Below, one piece after another: positions 1 to 6,936 of a DNA stretch of 33,419 bases. The stretch's first letter is position 1; every line of letters starts with the position of its first letter. The translations under genes and the position numbers were made by a program. Below the pieces are notes generated by a model. It was not told the origin of the DNA. It ran no database searches and saw nothing but the letters and a program-made list of their open reading frames with translations. Origin of the DNA: an uncultured Clostridia bacterium (lineage in GTDB: Bacteria; Bacillota; Clostridia; Oscillospirales; Acutalibacteraceae); assembly GCA_945874765.1 (NCBI GenBank), contig CAMCHQ010000020.1:1-33419 (forward strand). The letters run 5' to 3'.

Positions 1-84
1 TCGCTTTTTCTATATCTTTTTCTTTTTTGGTGTCACATCTATTGTAACGCTACATTGCGTGTGGTCTAAAAAGTAAAAAATCTA

Positions 85-113
85 TTGACTTAATGATTAA
101 AACAAGATATTAT
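85..113 (+). promoter_or_regulatory. Sigma-A promoter of the CNNM/CorC transporter gene
   Basis: TTGACT at 85-90 and TATTAT at 108-113 are separated by 17 bases. Transcription would begin near 120, leaving a leader of about 188 bases before the transporter ATG at 308. Nothing recognisable lies in bases 1-84; the short reverse-strand frames there close quickly. Confidence 0.75.
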
Positions 114-143
114 TATATTTAATATATTTTAGGAGATGGTTTT

Positions 144-254
144 GTGGATCCGCTACCTCGAAGTAGCTTTTTTACAGTATTTTCTTTACCTTTGAAGAAT
201 TATAATGTAAAGCTTTCTAAAAGGCTGTGCGTATTTAGCTATATTATCAATTAG
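144..254 (+). CDS. Putative leader peptide upstream of the CNNM transporter (36 aa)
   Basis: A 36-codon frame starts with GTG at 144. AGGAG at 131-135 lies 8 bases upstream, and the stop TAG is at 252-254. The peptide begins M-D-P-L-P-R, an acidic residue followed by alternating prolines. It resembles the start of enterobacterial MgtL, the leader peptide of a Mg2+ transporter gene, whose Asp/Glu-Pro run destabilises ribosomes when Mg2+ is low. Here the downstream gene is a CNNM/CorC protein, a family that includes the Mg2+ exporter MpfA. The frame differs from that of the transporter, so it is not an N-terminal extension as the sequence stands. Translation is suggested only by the ribosome binding site. 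A displaced relic of the transporter's own N-terminus is the main alternative. Confidence 0.5.
   Translation: MDPLPRSSFFTVFSLPLKNYNVKLSKRLCVFSYIIN
152..173 (+). promoter_or_regulatory. Short hairpin plus T6 inside the leader ORF (possible attenuator)
   Basis: GCTAC (152-156) and GTAGC (163-167) form a 5-bp stem with a 6-base loop, followed directly by six T (168-173). This has the shape of a weak intrinsic terminator about 30 bases after the transcription start. It lies inside the first ten codons of the leader peptide, so a translating ribosome would cover it. The stem is short and termination is not certain. Confidence 0.4.
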
Positions 255-283
255 TTGTTTTTATTAATACGCTTTTACATTAT
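202..283 (+). promoter_or_regulatory. Structured leader RNA, three-way junction upstream of the CNNM gene
   Basis: Three nested or adjacent stems can be drawn. P1 is ATAATGTAAA (202-211) with TTTACATTAT (274-283), 10 bp. P2 is a small hairpin at 212-225. P3 is GCGTATT (229-235) with AATACGC (266-272), 7 bp. The leader-peptide stop (252-254) falls in the P3 loop. The 3' arm of P1 ends 6 bases before the GGAGG ribosome binding site at 290-294. The arrangement suggests a regulatory leader. I do not recognise it as the M-box, yybP-ykoY or another known riboswitch. Confidence 0.55.
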
Positions 284-307
284 TATTTTGGAGGTTAAAT
301 TACTTAA

Positions 308-1624
308 ATGATTATACAGATTATTTTACAAATTATACTTATTGCTCTTAACGCCTTTTTTGCGGCTACTGAAATAGCTGTAATTTCTCTTAATGAAAAA
401 AAGGTAAGAGCGCTTGCAGAGGACGGCAATAAAAAAGCTGTCAAGATGCTTAAAATTATCGAAGAGCCGACTAAATTTCTTTCAACAATTCAAATCGGAA
501 TTACTCTTGCAGGCTTTCTCGGTTCTGCTTTTGCGGCTGATAACTTTGCTGAAATTTTATCAAATGCAATTGCCAAAGCTTTCAAACTGTCGCCTGACAG
601 CACAAAAATCGTAAATACCGTTGCGGTTGTTCTTGTAACGCTTATTTTGTCTTATTTTACGCTTATTTTCGGTGAACTTGTTCCGAAGCGTATCGCTATG
701 AAGCATAAGGAAAAACTTGCAAATTCCGTTTGCGGTATAATCTCTTTCCTGACTTCTGTTTTAAAACCGATTATTTGGTTTTTAACCGTTTCGACTAATG
801 CGGTTTTAAGGCTTGTCGGTATTGACCCTCACGAAAAGGAAGAGCCGGTATCGGAAGAAGATATTGTTCTTATGCTTGACGCCGGTGCGGATGAAGGTTC
901 GCTTGACCACGATGATATCGAATATATCAAAAACGTGTTTAAACTTGATAAAATGACAGCTGAGGACGTTATGACGCCGAGAAAATCGGTTATCAGTATT
1001 TCCTCGGACGCAAGCGATTGCGAAATACTTAAAATTATCGAGGACGAAAGCTATTCACGTATACCTGTTTACGAAGATAATCCGGATAAAATTATAGGCA
1101 TTCTTCATACTTGCGATTATTTATTAAAACGTGACGAAAAAGGTTTCAATATTAAATCGATTCTTCACGCTCCTGTTTTTATTCCCGAAACAGTCAGCCT
1201 TGATGTTCTTTTTAAAGATATGCAAACCGACCATAATCATTTGGCAGTAGTTGTAAACGAATACGGTGAAACTTCGGGTATTGTTACAATGGAAGATATA
1301 CTTGAAGAGATTGTCGGTGAGATTTGGGACGAGAGAGACGAGGAAATTGACGAATTTAAGAAAATAGGGGATAATACATACAGAGTTCTTTGTACGGCTT
1401 CGCTTGAAGATTTCAGAGAGTTTTTCGATTTGGAAGACGAAGAGGACCTTGATGTTACGACTGTAAACGGTTGGATAACCGAAATTACAGGTATTATTCC
1501 CGAGGTTAATTATTCATTTGACTATAAAAATCTTACCGTCACCATAACAAAAGCCGACCAATTTATGACACATGAAGTTAAGGTTGTGGTTCACCCGGCA
1601 GACAATTACGAAAAAGAAGAATAA
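308..1624 (+). CDS. CNNM/CorC (HlyC/CorC, MpfA-like) family ion transporter with CBS pair
   Basis: This is a 438-aa membrane protein, probably a Na+-coupled Mg2+ exporter like Bacillus MpfA. The N-terminal CNNM transmembrane domain (about residues 1-180) carries the typical start N-A-F-F-A-A-T-E-I-A and further hydrophobic segments. A CBS pair follows (about 200-340), entered by the family motif D-V-M-T-P-R, with a second repeat near V-V-V-N-E-Y-G. The C-terminal CorC_HlyC domain begins near residue 350. Length is normal for the family. GGAGG at 290-294 is 13 bases before ATG 308, a loose spacing, but no better start is visible. The gene stands alone between its own promoter and a terminator. 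Older 'hemolysin' names for this family are misleading. The family is sure; the ion is inferred. Confidence 0.9.
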   Translation: MIIQIILQIILIALNAFFAATEIAVISLNEKKVRALAEDGNKKAVKMLKIIEEPTKFLSTIQIGITLAGFLGSAFAADNFAEILSNAIAKAFKLSPDSTKIVNTVAVVLVTLILSYFTLIFGELVPKRIAMKHKEKLANSVCGIISFLTSVLKPIIWFLTVSTNAVLRLVGIDPHEKEEPVSEEDIVLMLDAGADEGSLDHDDIEYIKNVFKLDKMTAEDVMTPRKSVISISSDASDCEILKIIEDESYSRIPVYEDNPDKIIGILHTCDYLLKRDEKGFNIKSILHAPVFIPETVSLDVLFKDMQTDHNHLAVVVNEYGETSGIVTMEDILEEIVGEIWDERDEEIDEFKKIGDNTYRVLCTASLEDFREFFDLEDEEDLDVTTVNGWITEITGIIPEVNYSFDYKNLTVTITKADQFMTHEVKVVVHPADNYEKEE

Positions 1625-1632
1625 GTTTTAAA

Positions 1633-1662
1633 ATACACTCTCATGCAGAGTGTATTTTTTTA
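1633..1662 (+). terminator. Intrinsic terminator after the CNNM gene
   Basis: ATACACTCT (1633-1641) pairs with AGAGTGTAT (1647-1655) around a 5-base loop, followed by a run of T. It begins 8 bases after the transporter stop. Confidence 0.88.
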
Positions 1663-1693
1663 TCTTTTTTGGGAAACAAATTTATATTATCTC

Positions 1694-1722
1694 TTGAAAA
1701 TTTTACCCCAACTTACTATAAT
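1694..1722 (+). promoter_or_regulatory. Sigma-A promoter of the SLC13-type permease unit
   Basis: TTGAAA at 1694-1699 and TATAAT at 1717-1722 are 17 bases apart. The start site would fall near 1729, giving a leader of about 25 bases before ATG 1754. This supports the later start codon for the permease. Confidence 0.75.
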
Positions 1723-1753
1723 AAATTTTAGTTTAATGAAAAGAGGCAGAAAA

Positions 1754-3112
1754 ATGGTAGCTAAAATTTTTGCCATAGTAATATTTGTTCTTATGTTTGC
1801 TCTTATTATTATGGATAAAATTCCACGCCATTGGGTTACTCTCGGTTGCGGTCTTGCCACAATTATTGTTGTTTTCGCAATTTGTATGAAAAGCCCAAGT
1901 GCGATAATGGAAACACTTAACGTAAAAAGTATTTTTACCGCTGAGTTTTGGCACACGTCCGGGCAGGGAAGTGAAAGCTCAAGCGGTATAAATTGGGCAA
2001 CTATTATATTTATTGCGGGTATGATGGTTATGGTAGAGGGTATGGCTAAAGCAGGTTTCTTCCGCTGGCTTTGCCTTACAATCGCTAAAGCTGTAAAATA
2101 TAAGGTTATGCCGATACTTGTAACCTTTATGATTATGAGTGCCGTTCTTTCAATGTTTATTGACAGTATTACGGTTATTCTTTTCCTTGCGGCAGTAACT
2201 GTTGAGCTTTCTCAGCTTTTAAAATTCAGCCCCGTACCGATGGTTTTGGCAGAAATCTTTTGTGCTAACCTCGGCGGATCGGCAACAATGTGCGGTGACC
2301 CGCCAAATATCATTATCGGTACTGCACTCGGTTACAGTTTTGCAGATTTCCTTACAAATACAGGTCTTATTGCAGGTCTTGCTCTTATTGCGGTAATTAT
2401 ATTCTTTTTCTTTGCGTTTAAGAAAGAACTTTCCGCTAATAAGGATGAAAAAATCGACCCGTCAACATTTCCTAATCCGAGTGACGCTATCGAAAATAAA
2501 AAAGACTTTATTATAAGTACAATTATTTTCATTATTGCTATTGTCCTTCTTGTAACTCATGCGCAGACAGGATTAACCGTTGCATTTATCGGTGTTACAA
2601 TAGCTCTTATCACACTTATTACTTCATTTAAACATATTGGCACTATCCTTAAAAAAGTTGACTATAAAACACTTTTGTTCTTTATCGGCTTATTCGTCGT
2701 AGTCGGCGGTTTGGAACAGACTGGTGTTCTTGAAATGATTGCTTCATTTATTGAAAAAGTATGCGGCGGCAACGTATTTGCAATGGTACTTATCATTATG
2801 TGGATTTCTGCAATTGCAAGCGCATTTGTTGATAATATTCCGTTTGCGGCTACTATGGTTCCTGTTATTAAGAGCCTTGCGGCAACTACTGTCGGAGCCG
2901 AGCTTCCTGTTTTGGCTTATGCACTTTCAATCGGTACGGATATCGGCGGCAGTGCAACACCAATCGGCGCTTCCGCAAATGTAGTCGGTACTTCCGTCAT
3001 TTCAAAAGCCGGTCATCCTGTAGGCTGGGGCAAATATTGTAAAACCGCTATCCCTGCTACAGCTATAGTTCTTATTATCGCTATGGTTGTAATTAAATTA
3101 AGATATTTCTAA
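1754..3112 (+). CDS. SLC13 / ArsB-NhaD (IT) superfamily permease
   Basis: This is a 452-aa polytopic membrane protein of the ion transporter superfamily, which moves anions such as di- and tricarboxylates or arsenite, or exchanges Na+ for H+. About a dozen hydrophobic segments are visible. The two half-motifs typical of the fold are present: G-D-P-P-N-I-I-I-G-T-A-L-G near the middle and the pseudo-repeat G-S-A-T-P-I-G-A-S-A-N-V-V near the C-terminus. ATG 1754 is preferred because AAGAGG at 1741-1746 lies 7 bases upstream and the promoter at 1694-1722 is just ahead; the longer frame from 1643 would start inside the preceding terminator and upstream of this promoter. The substrate cannot be told from sequence. 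It shares a transcript with the next gene. Confidence 0.85.
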   Translation: MVAKIFAIVIFVLMFALIIMDKIPRHWVTLGCGLATIIVVFAICMKSPSAIMETLNVKSIFTAEFWHTSGQGSESSSGINWATIIFIAGMMVMVEGMAKAGFFRWLCLTIAKAVKYKVMPILVTFMIMSAVLSMFIDSITVILFLAAVTVELSQLLKFSPVPMVLAEIFCANLGGSATMCGDPPNIIIGTALGYSFADFLTNTGLIAGLALIAVIIFFFFAFKKELSANKDEKIDPSTFPNPSDAIENKKDFIISTIIFIIAIVLLVTHAQTGLTVAFIGVTIALITLITSFKHIGTILKKVDYKTLLFFIGLFVVVGGLEQTGVLEMIASFIEKVCGGNVFAMVLIIMWISAIASAFVDNIPFAATMVPVIKSLAATTVGAELPVLAYALSIGTDIGGSATPIGASANVVGTSVISKAGHPVGWGKYCKTAIPATAIVLIIAMVVIKLRYF

Positions 3113-3124
3113 GAGGTGAAAATT

Positions 3125-3721
3125 ATGGCTAAACAATTTATCATTTCTATCGGCAGAGAATACGGCTCAGGCGGTCGTGTTATTGCCGAGCATCTTGCAA
3201 AAAAGCTCAATGTTAAATTCTATGACAGAAATATTATTGAGCAAATAGCTAAAGAAAAAAATCTTAATCTTGATCAGCTCAAAAAATATGACGAAAAGGC
3301 ACGAAATGTTTGGCTTTCAAGGTCAGTTGACGGTCTCAGCAATTCTCCCGAGGATACTATTGCACAAATGCAGTTTGATTTCCTTAAAGAAAGAGCGCAG
3401 GCAGGGGAGTCATTTGTTGTTTTGGGCAGATGCGCAAGCTATGTTTTAAGGGATTTCGATTGCTTAATTAAAATTTTTGTAACCTCTGATATGCATCATA
3501 AAATGGAACGTATCGCTTCCATTGAACACCTTGACCCGGTAAAAGTTGAAGATATGATTATCAAGAATAATAAAAAGAGGAAAACATATCATAACTATTA
3601 TTCTAAAGAAAAATGGGGCGACTCACGTTATTACGATTTAATTATAAGCACTTCTAAAATCGGAATTGACGGAGCTTGCGACGTTGTTCTTGATTATATC
3701 AATAAAACAATTGAAGATTAA
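3125..3721 (+). CDS. Cytidylate kinase-like family protein
   Basis: This 198-aa soluble protein is of the cytidylate-kinase-like (AAA_26) family, common in Clostridia. The start I-S-I-G-R-E-Y-G-S-G-G is the family's P-loop-like motif (about residues 6-16), followed by L-A-K-K-L-N and F-Y-D-R. V-V-L-G-R-C-A near residue 100 corresponds to the nucleotide-binding strand and Arg. It is not the classical cmk, and its physiological substrate is unknown. ATG 3125 has AGAGGTG (3112-3118) 6 bases upstream, overlapping the permease stop, so the two genes are probably translationally coupled. The GTG at 3116 lies within that ribosome binding site and is unlikely to be the start. Confidence 0.85.
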   Translation: MAKQFIISIGREYGSGGRVIAEHLAKKLNVKFYDRNIIEQIAKEKNLNLDQLKKYDEKARNVWLSRSVDGLSNSPEDTIAQMQFDFLKERAQAGESFVVLGRCASYVLRDFDCLIKIFVTSDMHHKMERIASIEHLDPVKVEDMIIKNNKKRKTYHNYYSKEKWGDSRYYDLIISTSKIGIDGACDVVLDYINKTIED

Positions 3722-3727
3722 GAAATT

Positions 3728-3760
3728 AACGGTTGCCTATTAATTCGGCAACCGTTTTTT
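3728..3760 (+). terminator. Intrinsic terminator after the cytidylate-kinase-like gene
   Basis: AACGGTTGCC (3728-3737) pairs with GGCAACCGTT (3747-3756), a 10-bp stem, ending in T6. The convergent MATE gene stops inside the loop, so its last codons form one arm. On the minus strand the stem is followed by few T, so it should work mainly for the plus strand. Confidence 0.88.
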
Positions 3761-5035
3761 ATATAAGTATATAGATAAAAGAAATGTTATAAAACAGCTT
3801 ATCGGCATTGCAAACCAAATACAGTTTGACTTTAGAATAAACAAAAATGCTGAAATTGTTATTAATAAAAAAGTTGTAATTAAAAATGCGTATTTCTTGT
3901 TTTTTATCGCTTGAAAATATGTAGATATGATTAGTACTGCCGGTACAAATAAGAGCGATATAAGAAGAATATTAATGATATCGTTACACTGATTTATGAT
4001 TGTTTGATTTGATGTGAATATCATAGCCAGTTTCTTTGAAAAAATAAAGAGAACTGTCATCTCAATTACTGAACATATATAAGAATATATCAGCGAATAG
4101 AGAACACTTATTTTTACTCTTTTATACTTACTTGATGAATAGTTGAAACTTATTATCGGAGACAATGCCGTTGTTACAGCGTTCAGCGGCACAATTGCTA
4201 TCTGAGCCATTTTGCTTACATATGAAAATGAGGTTATATATGTGTAGTCATATTCACTTGCTAAAATTTTATTAATAATAAAAATGATAATTGACAAGCC
4301 CGCAGACTGTAAAAGCGCATTAACACCTAATGTTAATATATCCTTTATTTCATTTAATTTGATATTTTTAAACTCAAATTTCTGACTGCTGAATTTTACA
4401 AAAAATAATATGCTCATAAGAAAGCTTGTCATTTGACACATTAATGTTGCAAGTGCAACACCTGCAACCCCAAGTTTGATTACAAAAATAAATATATAGT
4501 CGAAAACAATATTTACGCCTGTCGGTATCAACCAAATTAACAGTGAATATTTCATTCTTCCCTCAGCTCGTATTATCGACGAAAATCCGGTTGAAAAAAT
4601 ATTTCCCAAAACAATAATTGTAAAATATTCTTTAGCATATTCTCTTATGTCGTTTGTTGCCCCAAAAAGCGTAATAAGTCGATTTAAAAAAATTAAGCAA
4701 ATAACACTGATTACCGCTGTTGTTGAATAAAAAATAACCATAGCATTAAGTGTAACATTTCCTGCTTTTTTATACTCTTTCTTGCCCAAATAACTTGAAA
4801 TTAAAGTTCCGGCACCTAAACCAATCATTTGAGCAAATGCGCCTTGAAGCATCATAAACGGGCTGATAATTGAGACCCCCGCCATTGCTTTGTCACCTAT
4901 ACCTCTGCTTACAAATAAGACGTCTATGGTATTATATAGTGCCGAGAATAAAAGTGCACAAAATGTTGTTATACTGTATTCAAACAGGAGTTTACTTATT
5001 GGTTTTGTTCCCATTTCTTGTGCTTTATTATTCAT
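3740..5035 (-). CDS. MATE family multidrug/cation antiporter
   Basis: This is a 431-aa membrane protein with about twelve hydrophobic segments in two similar halves, as expected for a MATE exporter (Na+- or H+-driven efflux of organic cations). Family signatures include P-I-S-K-L-L-F-E-Y-S at the N-terminus, F-V-S-R-G-I-G-D-K-A-M-A-G-V near residue 45, and S-P-I-I-S-F-N-Y in the second half. The start at 5035 is chosen because ATG there overlaps the stop of the upstream phosphotransferase frame (8 bases, 5028-5035), with AAGG just ahead. The longer frame from 5104 would run deep into that gene. The pairing with an APH-like gene and a divergent AraC regulator suggests an inducible resistance or stress module. 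The substrate is not predictable. Confidence 0.9.
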   Translation of the reverse strand: MNNKAQEMGTKPISKLLFEYSITTFCALLFSALYNTIDVLFVSRGIGDKAMAGVSIISPFMMLQGAFAQMIGLGAGTLISSYLGKKEYKKAGNVTLNAMVIFYSTTAVISVICLIFLNRLITLFGATNDIREYAKEYFTIIVLGNIFSTGFSSIIRAEGRMKYSLLIWLIPTGVNIVFDYIFIFVIKLGVAGVALATLMCQMTSFLMSILFFVKFSSQKFEFKNIKLNEIKDILTLGVNALLQSAGLSIIIFIINKILASEYDYTYITSFSYVSKMAQIAIVPLNAVTTALSPIISFNYSSSKYKRVKISVLYSLIYSYICSVIEMTVLFIFSKKLAMIFTSNQTIINQCNDIINILLISLLFVPAVLIISTYFQAIKNKKYAFLITTFLLITISAFLFILKSNCIWFAMPISCFITFLLSIYLYKKRLPN

Positions 5036-5995
5036 TTTCAAGTACCTTGAATGCAGACTTGTATAATAAGTCAGAACAAAATTTGTCAAAAATCCATCCT
5101 TCACTCAAACGTGTAAATCTGTAATATCTTTCAACCTCTTGTATAAGCGCCATATAACCTTGGGCAAATGCATATCTTATTTCGCTTTCTCGATTAATTT
5201 CTATTTTAATATCGCTTATTGAGTTATGAATATCTATTGTTTGCGTTTTTGTACTTAACGGCTTTGTGAAGCCTTCAGCGCAAATAAAATCGAAAACAGG
5301 GTCTCCCCAAAATGTTCTTTCAGGGTCTATAACCGTAACTTTATTATCGCTGCAAATCATATTAGCGTCCCATAAATCATAATTTACCATTGTGCATTCA
5401 CTTTTTTTCAATATGTTTTTATATTTATTGGCATATTTAAGCAATTTTTCGCCTTTTTCAGTGAATTTGCCGACTTCTTTAGCGTCATTGATAATATTTA
5501 TAATCATATTACTTAGAGCATCATACCAATTGTCATAAAGCTCATTTTGAATATATCCGTATTTATCATTTTTTACATTATGAAATTCTGCGATAATTTT
5601 CGCTGTCATTTCAAGCTTTTTCTTTGTTGAAAGCTTTGCCTTGTTTCTTTGTAAACCGTTGATTTTTTCCATAACAAAATAATCGGACTCTATATATTGT
5701 TATTTTTTTGCGATGAAAAATATATTTTCGGTGTATATATATTTGTATTTTTGTTAATAACGTCATACCAAAAGAGCTCAGATTGAAGCATATTTTTCTC
5801 GTAAGTCATTACTTTTTGGCTTTTCTTTGGTGCAATCTTTAATACATATTCTTTATTTTCTGTTCTGATATTATAGACTGAATTAAACATACCTTCATTG
5901 AGAGGTTTAATTTCAATAATATTTTCTATATTATTTTCTTTGAAAATTCGTATCATTTGATTATCTGATAAATTGTATTTTGTTTTACTTTTCAT
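5028..5995 (-). pseudogene. Aminoglycoside phosphotransferase (APH/choline kinase-like) family gene, frameshifted
   Basis: Two frames on the minus strand make one APH-fold kinase. The first (5995 to 5690, 101 aa) holds the N-lobe with G-M-F-N-S-V-Y-N-I and Y-V-L-K-I-A-P. The second (5672 to 5028) holds the C-lobe with the catalytic-loop-like Y-D-L-W-D-A-N and V-I-D-P-E-R-T-F-W-G-D-P. The break lies in an alternating TA run at 5691-5697. Removing one TA unit joins the frames as N-N-I-E-S-D-Y-F-V-M-E-K-I-N-G-L, with codons that fit the family. The second frame has no ribosome binding site of its own. The usual His of the Brenner motif is replaced (N-Y-D-L-W). AAGGAGG precedes the first start. 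This may be a pseudogene, a slippage-switchable gene or an assembly error. Confidence 0.8.
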
Positions 5996-6010
5996 TTTGT
6001 GTGCCTCCTT

Positions 6011-6021
6011 ATTACGGTAAT
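6011..6021. promoter_or_regulatory. Palindrome ATTAC-G-GTAAT between divergent operons (possible operator)
   Basis: A perfect 5-1-5 inverted repeat lies between the predicted -10 and the ribosome binding site of the APH/MATE unit, in the region shared with the divergent AraC gene. It could be a regulator site. AraC-type proteins more often bind direct repeats, so the partner is uncertain. Confidence 0.3.
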
Positions 6022-6024
6022 GTT

Positions 6025-6052
6025 AACATAACTTTTAAATTTGGTATATCAA
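6025..6052 (-). promoter_or_regulatory. Likely promoter of the APH-MATE unit
   Basis: On the minus strand TTGATA (6052-6047) and TATGTT (6030-6025) are 16 bases apart. They lie about 30 bases upstream of the start at 5995, which has a strong AAGGAGG ribosome binding site. Confidence 0.5.
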
Positions 6053-6098
6053 AAATCATATTTAATTTTAGAAAACCGTTATTGATTTACTGCTTTTC

Positions 6099-6127
6099 TT
6101 GACTTTAATTTCATTATTTTGTATGCT
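6099..6127 (+). promoter_or_regulatory. Likely promoter of the AraC-type regulator
   Basis: TTGACT (6099-6104) and TATGCT (6122-6127) have a 17-base spacer. The start site would lie almost at the ribosome binding site GAGGTG (6135-6140), giving a very short leader. Confidence 0.55.
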
Positions 6128-6145
6128 TAATCTTGAGGTGATAAT

Positions 6146-6895
6146 ATGAATTATGATGAACTTATGAGTATAAAGGTTATTCCAAAGGATATTGCAAAAT
6201 CGCAATCAAAATCACTTGAAAATAATTTGTATCACACACCGTATAAAGATGAAATTCGTCTTTTTTCCTGTATCAAGCAGGGCAATCTCAAGAAACTTAT
6301 ATTTGAAATGACTCAGCTCGGTATTCAAAACATAACAGTCGGTCAAATGTCAGAGGATGAGCTAAAACAGCAAAAGTATATGGCGGTCAGCTTCATTACT
6401 CTTGCAACGAGATATGCCATTCAAGGAGGAATGAGTGAAAATAATGCGTATTCATTTTCCGATGATTTCATTTTAAAAGTCGATAAAGCAAAGAATAAAG
6501 CTGCTGTCAATTCTTTAATAGTCGACGCCGCAATTGAACTGACAAATAAAGTAAGTCTTTGTCAAAAAAATCTTAATTATTCACCGCATATTAGAAAATG
6601 TGTAGCATATATAAATAAAAATTTAAGCGAAAAGCTGACTGTAAACAGTGTCGCAAAACACTGCAATCTGTCAAGCGATTATCTTTCACATCTGTTTAAA
6701 GAGGAAATGGGTGTAAATTTAAGCGCATATATAACACATCAAAAGTTAGAGCTTTCGCAAACACTTCTTTTTGAGGGATACGACCGTGATAAAATTTGCT
6801 ATATGCTCGGCTTTTCAAGTCAATCTCATTTCATTTCACTTTTCAAAAAAGAATACGGAATTACTCCGGGAGAATTTGTTGCGCTTACAAAGTAA
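6146..6895 (+). CDS. AraC family transcriptional regulator
   Basis: This is a 249-aa regulator. The last 100 or so residues form the AraC double helix-turn-helix: the first HTH around V-N-S-V-A-K-H-C-N-L-S-S-D-Y-L-S-H-L-F-K, and the second around the signature C-Y-M-L-G-F-S-S-Q-S-H-F followed by F-K-K-E-Y-G-I-T-P. The N-terminal 140 residues are alpha-helical in appearance and unlike the cupin of classical AraC; similar N-termini are common in clostridial regulators, ligand unknown. GAGGTG at 6135-6140 precedes ATG 6146. It is transcribed divergently from the APH-MATE unit with a 150-base shared region, so control of that unit is the simplest inference. Confidence 0.88.
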   Translation: MNYDELMSIKVIPKDIAKSQSKSLENNLYHTPYKDEIRLFSCIKQGNLKKLIFEMTQLGIQNITVGQMSEDELKQQKYMAVSFITLATRYAIQGGMSENNAYSFSDDFILKVDKAKNKAAVNSLIVDAAIELTNKVSLCQKNLNYSPHIRKCVAYINKNLSEKLTVNSVAKHCNLSSDYLSHLFKEEMGVNLSAYITHQKLELSQTLLFEGYDRDKICYMLGFSSQSHFISLFKKEYGITPGEFVALTK

Positions 6896-6934
6896 AAAAC
6901 GACTGCTTAAACTAAATGTTTGAGCAGTCGTTTT
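6896..6934. terminator. Bidirectional terminator between the AraC and GH25 genes
   Basis: A 13-bp stem (6900-6912 with 6918-6930, one G-T pair) has a 5-base loop and is flanked by A4 on the left and T4 on the right. It serves both the AraC-type gene and the convergent lysozyme gene. Confidence 0.88.
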
Positions 6935-6936
6935 GC

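Noticed and set aside
1-84. End of a gene entering from the left
   Set aside because: No frame on either strand stays open with plausible codon use; only T-rich and unstructured sequence was seen.
120-307. M-box or yybP-ykoY riboswitch before the CNNM gene
   Set aside because: The conserved cores that I know of these classes are not visible; the element is reported as unclassified structure instead.
1643-1753. Longer N-terminus for the SLC13-type permease
   Set aside because: The ATG at 1643 is in the loop of the upstream terminator and precedes the promoter at 1694-1722; ATG 1754 has AAGAGG at good spacing.
5028-5672. A separate gene starting M-E-K-I-N-G-L
   Set aside because: No ribosome binding site, and the preceding frame supplies the missing N-lobe of the same kinase; the two are pieces of one frameshifted gene.
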